Source: Butyrivibrio sp. YAB3001
GTDB lineage: Bacteria > Bacillota > Clostridia > Lachnospirales > Lachnospiraceae
Length of the DNA stretch: 64,000 bases
Direction of reading: 5' to 3'
Assembly (NCBI RefSeq): GCF_900112195.1
Contig: NZ_FOKR01000013.1
Coordinates: forward strand, 20,204 to 84,203
In this document: piece by piece, positions 47,927-57,371 of the stretch
How positions within the stretch are numbered: the stretch's first letter is position 1
Layout of the letters: the number at the start of each line of letters is the position of its first letter
Position numbers and translations under genes: made by a program
The notes under the pieces: model-generated
What the model was told of the DNA's origin: nothing
Databases searched by the model: none
What the model saw: only the letters and a program-made list of their open reading frames with translations

Positions 47927-48904
47927 ATGGCAGGTTACGGAAAACTACAGATAGGCAACGTAGTTTTGGAAAATAATATAATACTTGGTCCTATGGCAGG
48001 TGTATCAGACCTGCCGTTTCGTATTTTATGCAAAGAAATGGGGGCTGGCCTTGTATGCATGGAAATGGTCAGCGCAAAGGCAATAACCTATAAAAACAAA
48101 AATACGGGTATGCTGATGGAAATTCATGAAAATGAGCATCCTGTTTCACTGCAGCTTTTTGGCTCTGAACCGGAGATAATGCAGCAGGCAGTAGAAATGA
48201 TAAAGGATAGACCTTACGATATCCTTGATGTAAATATGGGATGCCCGGTTCCGAAAGTTGTGGGAAACGGTGAGGGCTCTGCTCTTATGAAAAATCCTGA
48301 ACTCATCGAAAAAATAGTCAGAGCGCTTGTCGAGGTATCAGACAGACCTGTTACGGTCAAGATACGAAAAGGTTTTACGGAAAAGACAGTAAATGCTGTA
48401 GAGTGTGCCAAGGCAGCTGAGGCAGGTGGAGCGGCAGCAGTTGCAGTTCATGGAAGGACAAGGGAGCAGTATTATTCCGGCAAGGCAGACTGGGATATAA
48501 TCAGACAGGTTAAAGAAAATGTAAAGATACCGGTTATCGGAAACGGTGATGTCACAGATGGTGAAAGCGCAAAGAGAATGTTTGATGAGACCGGATGCGA
48601 CGGAGTTATGATAGCAAGAGCTGCCCAGGGGAATCCTTTTCTTTTCAGAGAGATAAAGAGCTATTTCGAAGATGGAGCCTCCTGCCCGAGACCTGATAAC
48701 CGTGAAATCTATGATACTGTGATACGACATGCAGATCTTCAGCTTAAATATAAAGGTGAATATACCGGAATAAGAGAGATGAGAAAACATGTCTCATGGT
48801 ATACATTTGGAATGCCCGGAAGCGCTAAATTCCGTAATGAGATAAATCAGATGGAGAACATGGACTCTCTTAAGGAAGCATGCGCTAAGCTTTTCAAAAT
48901 CTGA
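47927..48904 (+). CDS. dusB: tRNA-dihydrouridine synthase
   Basis: FMN- and NADPH-dependent reduction of uridines in the tRNA D-loop. 325 aa. The TIM-barrel N-terminus has LGPMAGVSDLPFRILCKEMG, then the active-site loop LDVNMGCPVPKVVGNGEGSA with the catalytic Cys (CP), and VAVHGRTREQYYSGKADWD. The C-terminal helical domain carries RKHVSWYTFG. AAGGAG sits 7 nt before ATG 47927. DusB type is assigned on overall motif form; the target position is not deducible. Confidence 0.94.
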   Translation: MAGYGKLQIGNVVLENNIILGPMAGVSDLPFRILCKEMGAGLVCMEMVSAKAITYKNKNTGMLMEIHENEHPVSLQLFGSEPEIMQQAVEMIKDRPYDILDVNMGCPVPKVVGNGEGSALMKNPELIEKIVRALVEVSDRPVTVKIRKGFTEKTVNAVECAKAAEAGGAAAVAVHGRTREQYYSGKADWDIIRQVKENVKIPVIGNGDVTDGESAKRMFDETGCDGVMIARAAQGNPFLFREIKSYFEDGASCPRPDNREIYDTVIRHADLQLKYKGEYTGIREMRKHVSWYTFGMPGSAKFRNEINQMENMDSLKEACAKLFKI

Positions 48905-48912
48905 TTATTACA

Positions 48913-48941
48913 TTGACATGATTATATTTAAACTGTATAAT
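48913..48941 (+). promoter_or_regulatory. Consensus sigma-A promoter of greA
   Basis: TTGACA (48913-48918), exactly 17 bp, TATAAT (48936-48941): a perfect match to the vegetative consensus, with an ~80-nt leader before greA. Confidence 0.9.
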
Positions 48942-49030
48942 AGCAAAGTTAAAAAGGGAATTTATAATTATCATTGATTTTTATATATCAGAGTTTATGT
49001 TTTAATCTTTGGAAAGGGTAGGTTTTTTAG

Positions 49031-49516
49031 ATGGAAGAGAAGAAGAATATTTTAACTTATGAAGGTCTTAAGAAATATGAGGATGAGCTTCATGAGTTGA
49101 AAGTCGTAAAGCGTAAAGAAGTTGCTGAGAAGATCAAGGAAGCAAGAGAACAGGGTGACCTTTCAGAGAACGCTGAGTATGATGCAGCTAAGGATGAGCA
49201 GCGTGATATCGAAGCAAGAATTGAAGCTCTTGAGAAAATTCTTAAAAATGCTGAAGTAGTAGTTGAAGAAGATGTTGACCTTAATAAGATCAGCATTGGT
49301 TGTAAGGTTAAGATTCGTGACCTTGAATTCAATGAGGACCTTGAATATAAAATCGTAGGATCATCAGAAGCTAACAGCCTTAAGGGCAAGATTTCTAACG
49401 AGTCTCCTGTAGGTAAGGCTCTTATCGGTGCTAAGAAGGGCGAGGTTGTTTCTGTTGAGACACAGGCAGGCGTTCTTAAGTATGAAGTACTTGAGATCCA
49501 GAGATCAGAAGGCTGA
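49031..49516 (+). CDS. greA: Transcription elongation factor GreA
   Basis: Inserts its coiled coil into the RNA polymerase secondary channel and stimulates cleavage of backtracked RNA. 161 aa with the N-terminal coiled coil (residues ~10-80; the acidic tip lies in [19 protein letters not shown]) and the C-terminal FKBP-like domain ([18 protein letters not shown]). The consensus promoter upstream suggests high constitutive expression. A short hairpin follows, and lysS starts 111 bp on. Confidence 0.97.
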   Translation: MEEKKNILTYEGLKKYEDELHELKVVKRKEVAEKIKEAREQGDLSENAEYDAAKDEQRDIEARIEALEKILKNAEVVVEEDVDLNKISIGCKVKIRDLEFNEDLEYKIVGSSEANSLKGKISNESPVGKALIGAKKGEVVSVETQAGVLKYEVLEIQRSEG

Positions 49517-49557
49517 TTTCAGTTTTTGAATGTTTTAAATTTTGTTAAATATTGGGG

Positions 49558-49590
49558 GCCAGCGATTATATAACATTCGCTGGCTCTTAT
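49558..49590 (+). terminator. Hairpin between greA and lysS
   Basis: GCCAGCGA (49558-49565) pairs with TCGCTGGC (49577-49584), followed by only TCTT. Probably a leaky terminator, so lysS may be partly read through from greA. Confidence 0.6.
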
Positions 49591-49627
49591 AAGATAAGGA
49601 CTTGAAGAATACTAGGAGGATTAAAAA

Positions 49628-51199
49628 GTGGCAGATAATAATCAGCAGAATAATCAGCAGAACGCACCACAGGAAGACGTTGGGCGTCTTCGTCAGGTCA
49701 GAAGAGATAAGCTTGCAGAACTTCAGGCAGCAGGAAGAGATCCTTTCCAGATTGTAAAATATGATCAGACACATCATACACAGGATATCAGAGATAACTT
49801 TGAGAACCTTGAGTTTGTTCCACCTGTAGACGAGGAAGGAAAGGCAGTTGTAGTAGCTCTTTCAGATATCCCATCAGAGAAGGTTGTATCTCTTGCAGGA
49901 CGTATGATGAGTAAGCGTGTAATGGGTAAGGCTTCTTTTGCTAATCTTCAGGACAGAGATGGTCGTATGCAGCTTTATGTTTCAAGAAATGATCTTGGAG
50001 ATGAGGCTTATGCTGATTTCAAGAAGATGGATATCGGCGATATTATCGGAGTAAAGGGATTTGCTTTCAGAACTAAGACAGGTGAGATCTCAGTTCATGT
50101 AAAAGAGCTTGTTCTTTTATCTAAGTCCCTTATGCCACTCCCTGAGAAATTCCACGGACTTACAGATACAGAAATCCGTTACAGACAGAGATATGTTGAC
50201 CTCATCATGAATGAAGAAGTAAAGGAAACTTTCAAGAAGAGAAGCGCAATCCTTCGTGAGATCAGAAACTTTCTTGCAGATAGAGATTTCTTAGAGGTTG
50301 AGACTCCTATGCTCGTTGAGAATGCAGGTGGAGCAGCTGCAAGACCTTTCATAACACATTATAATGCTCTTGATGAGGAGAGAAAGCTTCGTATCTCTCT
50401 TGAGCTCTACCTTAAGAGACTTATTGTTGGTGGTCTTGAGAGAGTTTATGAGATTGGCCGTGTATTTAGAAATGAAGGTGTTGATACCCGTCACAATCCT
50501 GAGTTCACACTTATGGAGCTTTACCAGGCATACACAGATTATGAAGGAATGATGGAACTTACAGAATCAATGTTCCGTTACCTTGCTGAGAAAGTTTGCG
50601 GAACAACTCTCATCAAGTATGGCGACAACGAGATTGACCTTGGAAAGCCTTTCGAGCGTCTTACAATGAATGATGCCATCAAGAAATATGCCGGTGTTGA
50701 CTTCGACGCAGTTAAGTCTGATGAAGAAGCTAAGGCACTTGCTAAAGAGCACCACATTGAATTTGAAGATCGTCATACTAAGGGCGACATCATCAACCTC
50801 TTCTTTGAGGAGTTCTGTGAGAAGAATCTGATCCAGCCAACATTCATCATGGATCATCCTCTTGCTATTTCACCTCTTACAAAGAAGAAGCCTTCTGATC
50901 CTGAGAAGGTTGAGCGTTTCGAGCTCTTTATCAATACATGGGAAATGTGTAATGCATATTCTGAGCTTAACGATCCTATCGATCAGCGCGAGCGTTTTGC
51001 TGCACAGGATGCTAATGCGGCAGCAGGCGATGAAGAAGCTGAGCACACAGATGAGGACTTCTTAAATGCCCTTGAAATTGGTATGGCTCCAACCGGCGGT
51101 ATCGGCTACGGAATCGACAGATTGTGTATGCTTCTCACAGACAGCGAAACCATAAGAGATGTTTTGCTCTTTCCAACTTTAAAATCTGTAAAAAAGTAA
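49628..51199 (+). CDS. lysS: Lysyl-tRNA synthetase, class II
   Basis: Charges tRNA-Lys. 523 aa from GTG 49628, with AGGAGG about 8 nt upstream. An unusual Gln/Asn-rich start (DNNQQNNQQN) precedes the OB-fold anticodon-binding domain. Class II motif 2 is RVYEIGRVFRNEGVDTRHNP and motif 3 is GIGYGIDRLCMLL. The amino-acid site has WEMCNAYSELNDP. Followed by a good terminator. Confidence 0.97.
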   Translation: MADNNQQNNQQNAPQEDVGRLRQVRRDKLAELQAAGRDPFQIVKYDQTHHTQDIRDNFENLEFVPPVDEEGKAVVVALSDIPSEKVVSLAGRMMSKRVMGKASFANLQDRDGRMQLYVSRNDLGDEAYADFKKMDIGDIIGVKGFAFRTKTGEISVHVKELVLLSKSLMPLPEKFHGLTDTEIRYRQRYVDLIMNEEVKETFKKRSAILREIRNFLADRDFLEVETPMLVENAGGAAARPFITHYNALDEERKLRISLELYLKRLIVGGLERVYEIGRVFRNEGVDTRHNPEFTLMELYQAYTDYEGMMELTESMFRYLAEKVCGTTLIKYGDNEIDLGKPFERLTMNDAIKKYAGVDFDAVKSDEEAKALAKEHHIEFEDRHTKGDIINLFFEEFCEKNLIQPTFIMDHPLAISPLTKKKPSDPEKVERFELFINTWEMCNAYSELNDPIDQRERFAAQDANAAAGDEEAEHTDEDFLNALEIGMAPTGGIGYGIDRLCMLLTDSETIRDVLLFPTLKSVKK

Positions 51200-51260
51200 T
51201 TTGAGAGCAGTATTCGTGCGGATTTTAATATAATAGGAAAACTCATTTTATATAGAGATA

Positions 51261-51296
51261 AAAGAGCGATTCGTGAATAAACGAACCGCTCTTTTG
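51261..51296 (+). terminator. Intrinsic terminator after lysS
   Basis: AAAGAGCG-A-TTCGT pairs with ACGAA-C-CGCTCTTT (51261-51294, one mismatch), loop GAATAA, followed by TTTGTTG. It marks the end of the housekeeping block; the 170 bp up to 51470 hold a TATAAT (51387-51392) without a clear -35. Confidence 0.85.
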
Positions 51297-51469
51297 TTGT
51301 ATATTATGTGATGAAAGCACTAAAAGCCGGAAATCACATTTGCGGATATACGAATGAATAAATGCGAAAATAGCGCAGATAAAGTGTATAATATATTCTG
51401 ACAGACTATTTTTGATGGCAGGAGAAGGTATAAGATTTCATTGCCATCATTATAGAGGAGGATTTTGGG

Positions 51470-53041
51470 GTGGATAGAAAACTTCCGGTTGGGATTCAGG
51501 GATTCGAGAAATTACGGACAGATAATTTTCTTTATGTAGATAAGACTGAATATATATATAATCTCGTTCACAATAATGTACCCTATTTTTTGAGCAGACC
51601 CAGAAGATTCGGAAAAAGTCTGTTATTGTCGGCCATGAAGGCATATTGGGAGGGAAAAAGAGAGCTTTTTTCCGGATTGGATATAGAGAGACTCGAAGAA
51701 GGAAATGCAAATGCCTGGAAAAAATATCCTGTTTTTTATTTTGACTTTAATGGTGCAAATTATAATGAAGAAGGAGCACTGGATAAAAAAATCTCATTTT
51801 TACTTCAGGGTTGGGAAAAAGAGTATGACTCAGTGAATGAGAATAATACATTGGCAGAAAGATTTCAAAAGTTACTAATCAAGGCAAAAGAGAAGACCGG
51901 CCTTAGATGCGTTGTTTTAGTTGATGAGTATGATAAGCCTCTTTTGGATGTTGTAGATGATACAAACATGCAGGAATACAACAAAGCTCTTTTTAAAGGA
52001 TTTTTTAGTACTTTAAAAAGTTTTGATGATTATATTCAGTTTATTTTTATAACTGGAGTATCAAAGTTTCACAAAGTGAGTATTTTCAGTGATTTAAATC
52101 AGCTTAGGGATATCTCTTTAGACGAGGATTATGCGGAACTCTGCGGGATTACTGGCGATGAAATAAAGAGATATTTTAGTCCGGAGCTAGAGACATTATC
52201 TAAAAGACAGGAAATAAAATCTGATGAATGTCTGAATGTTCTAAAAAGACAATATGATGGATATCATTTTCATCCTCGAGGACTTGGGGTATTTAATCCT
52301 TATAGCTTGTTAACTGCCTTTTCAACAAAAGAGTTTGGATCATATTGGTTTGAAACGGGAACACCAACTTATCTTGTGAAGAGGGTTAAGAATAGCAGTT
52401 TTGATCTCAGAAAATTTACAGATCATACAATTTATGCCAGTGAAGCAATTTTAAAAGATTACACCGGAGATTCATTGGATCTCATTCCATTACTATATCA
52501 GACAGGATATCTTACAATAGAAGAATATGATAAAACGAAAAAGAGATATACATTGAGTTTCCCTAATGACGAAGTAAAGTATGGTTTTTTGGAGAGCCTG
52601 ATGCCATCATATATACCCAAAGCAACAGCGGGGAGTGGGCTTGACATTTTTTCATTGGATGAATATGTGGAAAATGGAGACCTTGATAAAATAAAAGACG
52701 TGTTGGTATCTCTTTTTGCCAATATAACTTACACAATACAAGAGGATCCATTTGAGCATTATTTCCAGGCGGTTATTTATTTAGTGTTTACTTTGCTTGG
52801 AAAACTTACCCTCTGCGAAATGCATACATATACAGGCCGTATAGATTGTAAACTTGAGACAAAGGATTATATTTATCTCTTTGAGTTTAAGCGTGATGAT
52901 ACTGCTGAGGCTGCGCTTAAGCAGATTGATGATAAAGACTATGCATTGCCATTTTCTGCTGATTCCAGAAAACTATATAAAATTGGAGTTGCTTTTGACT
53001 CTGCTAGCAGAATGCTTACCGGATGGGAGGTTGCGGAATAA
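51470..53041 (+). CDS. AAA-ATPase-like / PD-(D/E)XK nuclease-like protein (DUF1703 type)
   Basis: 523 aa, GTG start behind GGAGG. The N-terminal AAA_ATPase-like domain has the typical VDKTEYIYNLV, SRPRRFGKSLLLSAM (P-loop variant) and Walker B VVLVDEYDKPLL. The C-terminal PD-(D/E)XK_9-like domain reads GRIDCKLETKDYIYLFEFKR (Asp...Glu-x-Lys). Such proteins are very abundant and multi-copy in anaerobic gut bacteria; their role is unproven, with a mobile-element or defence association often suspected. All key residues are visible, so it is probably functional. Confidence 0.88.
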   Translation: MDRKLPVGIQGFEKLRTDNFLYVDKTEYIYNLVHNNVPYFLSRPRRFGKSLLLSAMKAYWEGKRELFSGLDIERLEEGNANAWKKYPVFYFDFNGANYNEEGALDKKISFLLQGWEKEYDSVNENNTLAERFQKLLIKAKEKTGLRCVVLVDEYDKPLLDVVDDTNMQEYNKALFKGFFSTLKSFDDYIQFIFITGVSKFHKVSIFSDLNQLRDISLDEDYAELCGITGDEIKRYFSPELETLSKRQEIKSDECLNVLKRQYDGYHFHPRGLGVFNPYSLLTAFSTKEFGSYWFETGTPTYLVKRVKNSSFDLRKFTDHTIYASEAILKDYTGDSLDLIPLLYQTGYLTIEEYDKTKKRYTLSFPNDEVKYGFLESLMPSYIPKATAGSGLDIFSLDEYVENGDLDKIKDVLVSLFANITYTIQEDPFEHYFQAVIYLVFTLLGKLTLCEMHTYTGRIDCKLETKDYIYLFEFKRDDTAEAALKQIDDKDYALPFSADSRKLYKIGVAFDSASRMLTGWEVAE

Positions 53042-53125
53042 AAATAGATGGTGATATTTTTTTTTCATGCGAATCATTCACTAATGAAACAATAATAGAG
53101 ATAAAAACAGTAGACAGGGGTAAAT

Positions 53126-53575
53126 ATGCTTAAAATATACTATGGAGATTTAGAAGCAGATAACTATATTTTTAATCCAGATGTCTTTTTTAACAATAGC
53201 TATGAGGATGAATGGATTACTGATCAGTTATCTGTCCAGATGATAAAGGACGTCGACAGATCAGATGTTATTGGTCCTAAGGTAATTGATAGTCCTTTTT
53301 TGGGATCTATTCCGGTTGAGAGGCTTTCTGGTGGAGTCAAGACTTTAATCCTTATGAATAATGATTCAGAACATATTTTCAATGCGTCTGCTTGTGGGGA
53401 TAACTGTGCAAAATGGATTCTGAAGATTGCTGAAGAAAAGGATCTTACAATCAGGTTGGGGTATTTGATGGACTTTGGTAAAGGGGATTTTGAGATAGAA
53501 ATCTTGAATTTGGGCAAAACAGTACATAATGGTCTTGAGCTTGCAGAAGCAGTACTAGACAATCACTTAATATAG
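53126..53575 (+). CDS. DUF4869 domain protein
   Basis: 149 aa covering the whole DUF4869 domain: starts LKIYYGD, with YEDEWITDQLSVQMIKDVD, LSGGVKTLILM, the strongly conserved FNASACGDNCAKWILKIAE and a C-terminal LNLGKTVHN. Function unknown. In related genomes it is usually followed by an ATP-binding protein gene, as here, where that partner is broken. A two-gene system of unknown role (toxin-antitoxin-like or defence-like) is a possibility only. The gene itself looks intact. Confidence 0.85.
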   Translation: MLKIYYGDLEADNYIFNPDVFFNNSYEDEWITDQLSVQMIKDVDRSDVIGPKVIDSPFLGSIPVERLSGGVKTLILMNNDSEHIFNASACGDNCAKWILKIAEEKDLTIRLGYLMDFGKGDFEIEILNLGKTVHNGLELAEAVLDNHLI

Positions 53576-53585
53576 GAAGTGCATC

Positions 53586-53834
53586 ATGGTAGGAAAATAC
53601 GATATTGAGGTATATAACAACAAGGCACACTATTTTCTCACTGTTAAGAGGAATATAACTATTTTGCAAGGAGATAGTGCAAGCGGAAAGACTGAACTTA
53701 TAGTGCAGCATAGTGTAAAGACAGCTTATAAATACTCAAAGACTAAACTGAATGATTATTATAAAGCGCCAAAGGTAATTGAAAAGATTAAACATGCCCG
53801 TTGCTTCCATGACTATACGTATTTCACCATCTAA
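53586..53834 (+). pseudogene. Truncated ATP-binding partner of the DUF4869 gene
   Basis: Starts 11 bp after the DUF4869 gene. The first ~40 residues look like a normal P-loop ATPase start (DIEVYNNKAHYFLTVKRNIT, then GDSASGKTELI as Walker A). The frame then runs through ~30 residues of uncertain origin and, from about 53790, into antisense sequence of an IS110 transposase, ending at 53834. Walker B and the rest are missing. Interpreted as a gene cut by insertion and deletion. Confidence 0.75.
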
Positions 53835-53975
53835 CTTCTGGAGAATACTATCGAGTCCGTCTAGCCCTTTCTCAACATGTTGCATTTCAAAAGGACTGCA
53901 CACTATTTCTCCATACGGCTTAAGTATGCAGACAGTGCTTTTTCCTTTTGATACATCAATTCCAACACTAATCAT
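53796..53975 (-). mobile_element. IS110-family transposase fragment (N-terminal end)
   Basis: Minus-strand frame from ATG at 53975 reads MISVGIDVSKGKSTVCILKP and continues to RIVMEATG, the first ~60 residues of the DEDD RuvC-like transposase domain, with the first Asp (GIDVSK) and the Glu of MEATG. GGAGG lies just upstream. Homology stops at MEATG, where the frame runs into the broken ATPase gene; the other ~340 residues are absent. Remnant, not mobile. Confidence 0.85.
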
Positions 53976-54050
53976 TCTGAACCTCCTCCAACTGTTATAA
54001 CCCATGTCTTTGTATTCATATCCCTTTTCCTCCTCACAAAAAACTACAAT

Positions 54051-54082
54051 AAAAATAGTACACCATTTGGTGTACTATTTTT
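54051..54082. terminator. Perfect bidirectional terminator after the chemoreceptor gene
   Basis: 15-bp perfect inverted repeat AAAAATAGTACACCA / TGGTGTACTATTTTT (54051-54065, 54068-54082), with T-runs on both strands. It ends the minus-strand chemoreceptor transcript and shields it from the plus side. Confidence 0.88.
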
Positions 54083-54104
54083 ATTAAAAAACTATCAAAT
54101 AGTA

Positions 54105-55877
54105 TTATACGTTTATAAACTTCTTTGTACTATCGCTAAGTTTGTTCGTAACCTGATTGTTATTATCCATGGCCTCTCCGATTTCTTGAATTTCTCCCAC
54201 AATCTCCGTAGAGTTGGAAGCTGAAAGGCTGATGGCCTGTGTGGACTCTTCAACGGAATCGGTGATTGTAAGAATTGAGTCTGCCATGCTGTGCATAGTG
54301 TTATCAAGAGAGTCTGCCTTCTCAGTAAAGCCTTCAAGAATTTCATTCATTATCTCTGCTGTACTCTCGTATTTCTCTCCTGTCTCAACAAAGGCTTCAT
54401 AATCGGCAATAACAGTATTGTTGATAAAATCTACAACCTCGATGGCATTATTCGAAAGCTCCTGAACAGCCTTTGTCACATTCTCACTTATAGTCTGAAT
54501 ATTTCCGGCTGTCTGTCTGCTGTTATCGGCAAGTGCACTGATCTCCTGCGCAACTACCGCAAAGCCCTTGCCGGCTTCACCTGCTCTTGCAGCCTCAATG
54601 CTGGCGTTAAGTGCAAGAAGGTTTGTCTGGGAAGCTATATCGAGGATAACCTTGGTAAGTTCTCCGATCTGATTAACCTGCTCACTTTCTTTTACTGACT
54701 CATCAAGGGTCTTGCTGAGCGCCTCAACTCTGGCACCTGTATTCTCCTTCTTCTGCATAGCCTCATTCTTAATGGTATCAGCTTCCTTCTGGATCTCGCC
54801 TGCACGCTCTTTTCCTGAAGCAACCTCATCATTGATGCTCTCCACCGCATCTCTTACATCATTGAGCTGCTCCTTAATATGAGAAGCTGTAGTTGACACA
54901 TTGTCCATGCTGGCTGAAAGCTCCTCAAGCGCCGCTGATGTGTTGGTGATGTTGTCGTTAGCCAAAGCAATCTGTGAGGTCATCTTGTCTGCGGAATCTA
55001 TAAGAATGAGTGTTCCGCTCTTAACATCTTTCATTACGCCCTGCAGGGTTTCAATAAAATCATTTATGCCGTCTCTTATAAATACAAGCTCATTTCCGGT
55101 CTTAACATTTACTCTTGCTGTAAGGTCACCCTTTCCGGCGTTGATATCATTTATAATTTCCTGAACAGAGTCGGAAATCTTAACAATAACTTTGGTGATA
55201 AGAACAAATGAAACATAGAGGTTCAAAAGAAGGCACACGATAAACACAACCATTCCTGTTACATTCATGACAGTTATCTTACTTTTTGACTGTGCCATAT
55301 AATTTAAAACATTACCCTGAAGTGCATCCACCGATGCATCAAGGGTTGTCATGCCTGCTTTGACACCTTCCATGTTAGTTACATAATCTCCGGTAAGTAT
55401 CTCCGAGGCAACACGTACATCGCCGGTTGTCATCATGATATTGAACACTTCATCAACGTTCGCAATAAGAGCCTTTGCCGAAGCATCAAGCTGTGTCGTT
55501 GCGTTTGGATTGCCATATATAGTAAACTCATCGCCGATTTCTTTTACAAGAGTGGTCATTTCGCTCTCGTAGGATTTAAGCTCGCTTACGATTCTCTCTT
55601 TATCAGCATCAGTGTAATATGACCATAGTCCCATTGCGCTCTGGATCGTTCCTTCAATCCTGGCCAGATCTTCCTTAACTGTTCCCTCTTTATGAACCAG
55701 CTCGGTTACTCCGGCAATTATACCCTGAGCACTGTCAGACATGGATGATATTCCATCGTTAACAATGTAGCTTACTATGTTAAATACCAGCAACATCAGA
55801 ATATTAAAGAACAAAATCTGAACCGGAATAGATTTGAAAAAACTGACCTTATTCTTGTTTTCAGTTGTCCTTGACAT
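54105..55877 (-). CDS. Methyl-accepting chemotaxis protein
   Basis: Transmembrane chemoreceptor that signals to CheA/CheW. 590 aa from the ATG at 55877-55875, with AAAGGAG 7 nt upstream (an earlier in-frame ATG at 55910 has no SD). First membrane helix ~16-40 ([18 protein letters not shown]), an extracytoplasmic four-helix-type sensor (~45-190), second helix (~200-225, [20 protein letters not shown]), HAMP, and a long coiled-coil signalling domain with the conserved tip [20 protein letters not shown] and [14 protein letters not shown]. The ligand is unknown. No che or flagellar genes are nearby, so it acts with a chemotaxis system elsewhere. Confidence 0.94.
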   Translation of the reverse strand: MSRTTENKNKVSFFKSIPVQILFFNILMLLVFNIVSYIVNDGISSMSDSAQGIIAGVTELVHKEGTVKEDLARIEGTIQSAMGLWSYYTDADKERIVSELKSYESEMTTLVKEIGDEFTIYGNPNATTQLDASAKALIANVDEVFNIMMTTGDVRVASEILTGDYVTNMEGVKAGMTTLDASVDALQGNVLNYMAQSKSKITVMNVTGMVVFIVCLLLNLYVSFVLITKVIVKISDSVQEIINDINAGKGDLTARVNVKTGNELVFIRDGINDFIETLQGVMKDVKSGTLILIDSADKMTSQIALANDNITNTSAALEELSASMDNVSTTASHIKEQLNDVRDAVESINDEVASGKERAGEIQKEADTIKNEAMQKKENTGARVEALSKTLDESVKESEQVNQIGELTKVILDIASQTNLLALNASIEAARAGEAGKGFAVVAQEISALADNSRQTAGNIQTISENVTKAVQELSNNAIEVVDFINNTVIADYEAFVETGEKYESTAEIMNEILEGFTEKADSLDNTMHSMADSILTITDSVEESTQAISLSASNSTEIVGEIQEIGEAMDNNNQVTNKLSDSTKKFINV

Positions 55878-56042
55878 AGCGACACTCCTTTCAATATAAT
55901 AAATATCCACCTATATACATTATATAGCTAAATAATGCATTGTTTTACGTTTAATATTTTTTTAATAAAATTAAATAAAAAATGCATAAAAACACAAAAA
56001 AACAGGCAGCCTTACCAGCTACCTGTACAATCTTTGCTTTAT

Positions 56043-56602
56043 TCACGGAACCAAGGTGATAAGGACCTCGGCATCTCCGTCTATTGTAAATTCTCCGCTT
56101 ACCGCAGTCACAAACAGCGACTCTCCTTTTTAGCTCTGATGCATTATCCCTGACATATAACATCTGCACATCCTTCGAGAATAACTATGGAGCCAAAAGA
56201 CCTCTCGTCAGCATCTCCTTTATAGGACGCCCCTGAAGTAATGACTTCATGACTCACTACAAAGTAGTCACAACTGAGAAGATATCCGTCCCGGGAGACA
56301 TATTTCTCCGGTCTTACAAGCTTAGTAACATCCAGCGCCTGCTTGATATGAAGAGGCCTGGTCTTGCCATCTGAACCCACACGTCCGTAATCAGAAATTC
56401 TGTAGGTTACATTTGAGCTCTGCTGAACTTCAGCCAGAAGGATCCCTCCTCCTATTGCATGAAGTGTTCCCGGAGTTATAAGAAGGACATCCCCCTTCTT
56501 TACATGCTCTTTATGGAGAACTTTCTCCAGTGCGTTATCAGAAATCCTCTGCTCAACTTCTTCTTTTGTTATTTCCCTGTTAAATCCCTGATATGTAATT
56601 GT
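56043..56602 (-). pseudogene. manA: Remnant of mannose-6-phosphate isomerase (class I)
   Basis: Only the C-terminal half remains. The minus strand reads ITYQGFNREITKEEVEQRI, then LLITPGTLHAIGGGILLAEV, TYRISDYGRVGSDGKTRP and VILEGCADVICQG, the core of class I phosphomannose isomerases. A stop follows at ~56144; the expected C-terminus (KGESLFVTAVSGEFTIDGD...LITLVP, ending at 56043) continues in another frame, so at least one frameshift is present. The 5' half with the zinc site is gone. Non-functional. Confidence 0.85.
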
Positions 56603-56603
56603 T

Positions 56604-56645
56604 TACCCATATTGGCAAAAAATGAAAAAATTGCCGATATGGGTA
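56604..56645. other. 15-bp inverted repeat at the broken end of manA
   Basis: TACCCATATTGGCAA (56604-56618) faces TTGCCGATATGGGTA (56631-56645), one mismatched (wobble) position, 12-nt A-rich spacer. It lies exactly where manA homology stops, so it may be a terminator from another locus or the end of a lost element. Confidence 0.45.
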
Positions 56646-56724
56646 CTTTTATGTTTGCTCATTTATAGTGGGATGAATAGGGCCGTTGGGGTTATAATGG
56701 ATGTATCTGTTTCGGAGGAGTTTT

Positions 56725-56802
56725 GTGGTATGTTTTTTATCATGGGAATTACAGACGACAGAGGATTTTGATTTCTGTTCTAAGTGTGGAACGAGGTTTT
56801 AA
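56725..56802 (+). CDS. Tiny zinc-ribbon-like ORF (25 aa)
   Basis: GTG 56725 has GGAGGAG 4 nt upstream. The product ends TTEDFDFCSKCGTRF, the second half of a zinc ribbon (CxxC). The first half (VCFLSWELQ) looks like a damaged VCFYCGxELQ, so a one-base shift may have removed the first CxxC. Its TAA abuts the ATG of the next gene at 56803. Probably a decayed gene that still leads the transcript. Confidence 0.4.
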   Translation: MVCFLSWELQTTEDFDFCSKCGTRF

Positions 56803-56985
56803 ATGAAGATTAAGCAGATTTTTGATGGGGATTATGGCTGCGAAGAACTGCAGCCAGGACAGAAGCCGAAGGTATCAGTTACGCTTGTAGATGATGCCGG
56901 AAATGAAAAGCTCGTATCAGTGGAAGATGACTGGCTTACAGAGAATGGATTAGATGTTGGATCAGAATGGCCATCAGGAAAATGA
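56803..56985 (+). CDS. Small conserved hypothetical protein (60 aa)
   Basis: 60 aa, acidic: MKIKQIFDGDYGCEELQPGQ, then a beta-rich part (KVSVTLVDDAGNEKLVSVED) and WLTENGLDVGSEWP. I recall similar short proteins in clostridial genomes but no function. No signal peptide or membrane segment. It begins directly at the stop of the zinc-ribbon frame (TAAATG) and is followed 17 bp later by the ArsC-like gene, so it is part of a small operon of short genes (56725-58012). Confidence 0.65.
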   Translation: MKIKQIFDGDYGCEELQPGQKPKVSVTLVDDAGNEKLVSVEDDWLTENGLDVGSEWPSGK

Positions 56986-57002
56986 GATAGGAGACATGAA
57001 TC

Positions 57003-57356
57003 ATGGTAAAAGTATATTGCTATTCTAGATGTACTACTTGCAAGAAGGCACTGAAATGGCTTGATGACAATGGTATTAAGTACGAGAGCCTTGATATTAA
57101 GGAGCAGCACCCGGACCGCAATATGATAAAGGATCTCAATGTTAAGAGTGGGCTTCTTTTGAAAAAGTTTTTTAATACCAGTGGACAGCTGTATCGGGAA
57201 ATGGAATTGTCAAAAAAACTTCCGACAATGAGTGATGATGCGATGTTAGACCTGTTGGCATCGGATGGAATGCTTGTAAAACGACCATTACTGATTACTG
57301 ACAAGAAAGTGCTTGGCGGATTTAAAGAGGATGAATGGAAAGAGGCGTGCTTATAA
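57003..57356 (+). CDS. ArsC/Spx-family thioredoxin-fold protein
   Basis: 117 aa, full length for the ArsC-like (YffB/Spx/MgsR) family. The N-terminal redox motif is YSRCTTCKKALKWLDD (CxxC). NVKSGLLLKKFFNTSG and VKRPLLITDKKVLGGFKEDEW follow the family pattern. True arsenate reductases use the N-terminal Cys and an Arg with partner glutaredoxin; no ars genes are nearby, so the role is open (stress regulator or reductase). Next gene is 15 bp downstream. Confidence 0.88.
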   Translation: MVKVYCYSRCTTCKKALKWLDDNGIKYESLDIKEQHPDRNMIKDLNVKSGLLLKKFFNTSGQLYREMELSKKLPTMSDDAMLDLLASDGMLVKRPLLITDKKVLGGFKEDEWKEACL

Positions 57357-57371
57357 TGATGGGAGGTCTTT

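Noticed and set aside
54051..54082. Terminal inverted repeat of an insertion sequence next to the IS110 fragment
   Set aside because: IS110 elements lack such long terminal repeats, and the AT-flanked 15-bp perfect hairpin fits a bidirectional terminator of the chemoreceptor gene.
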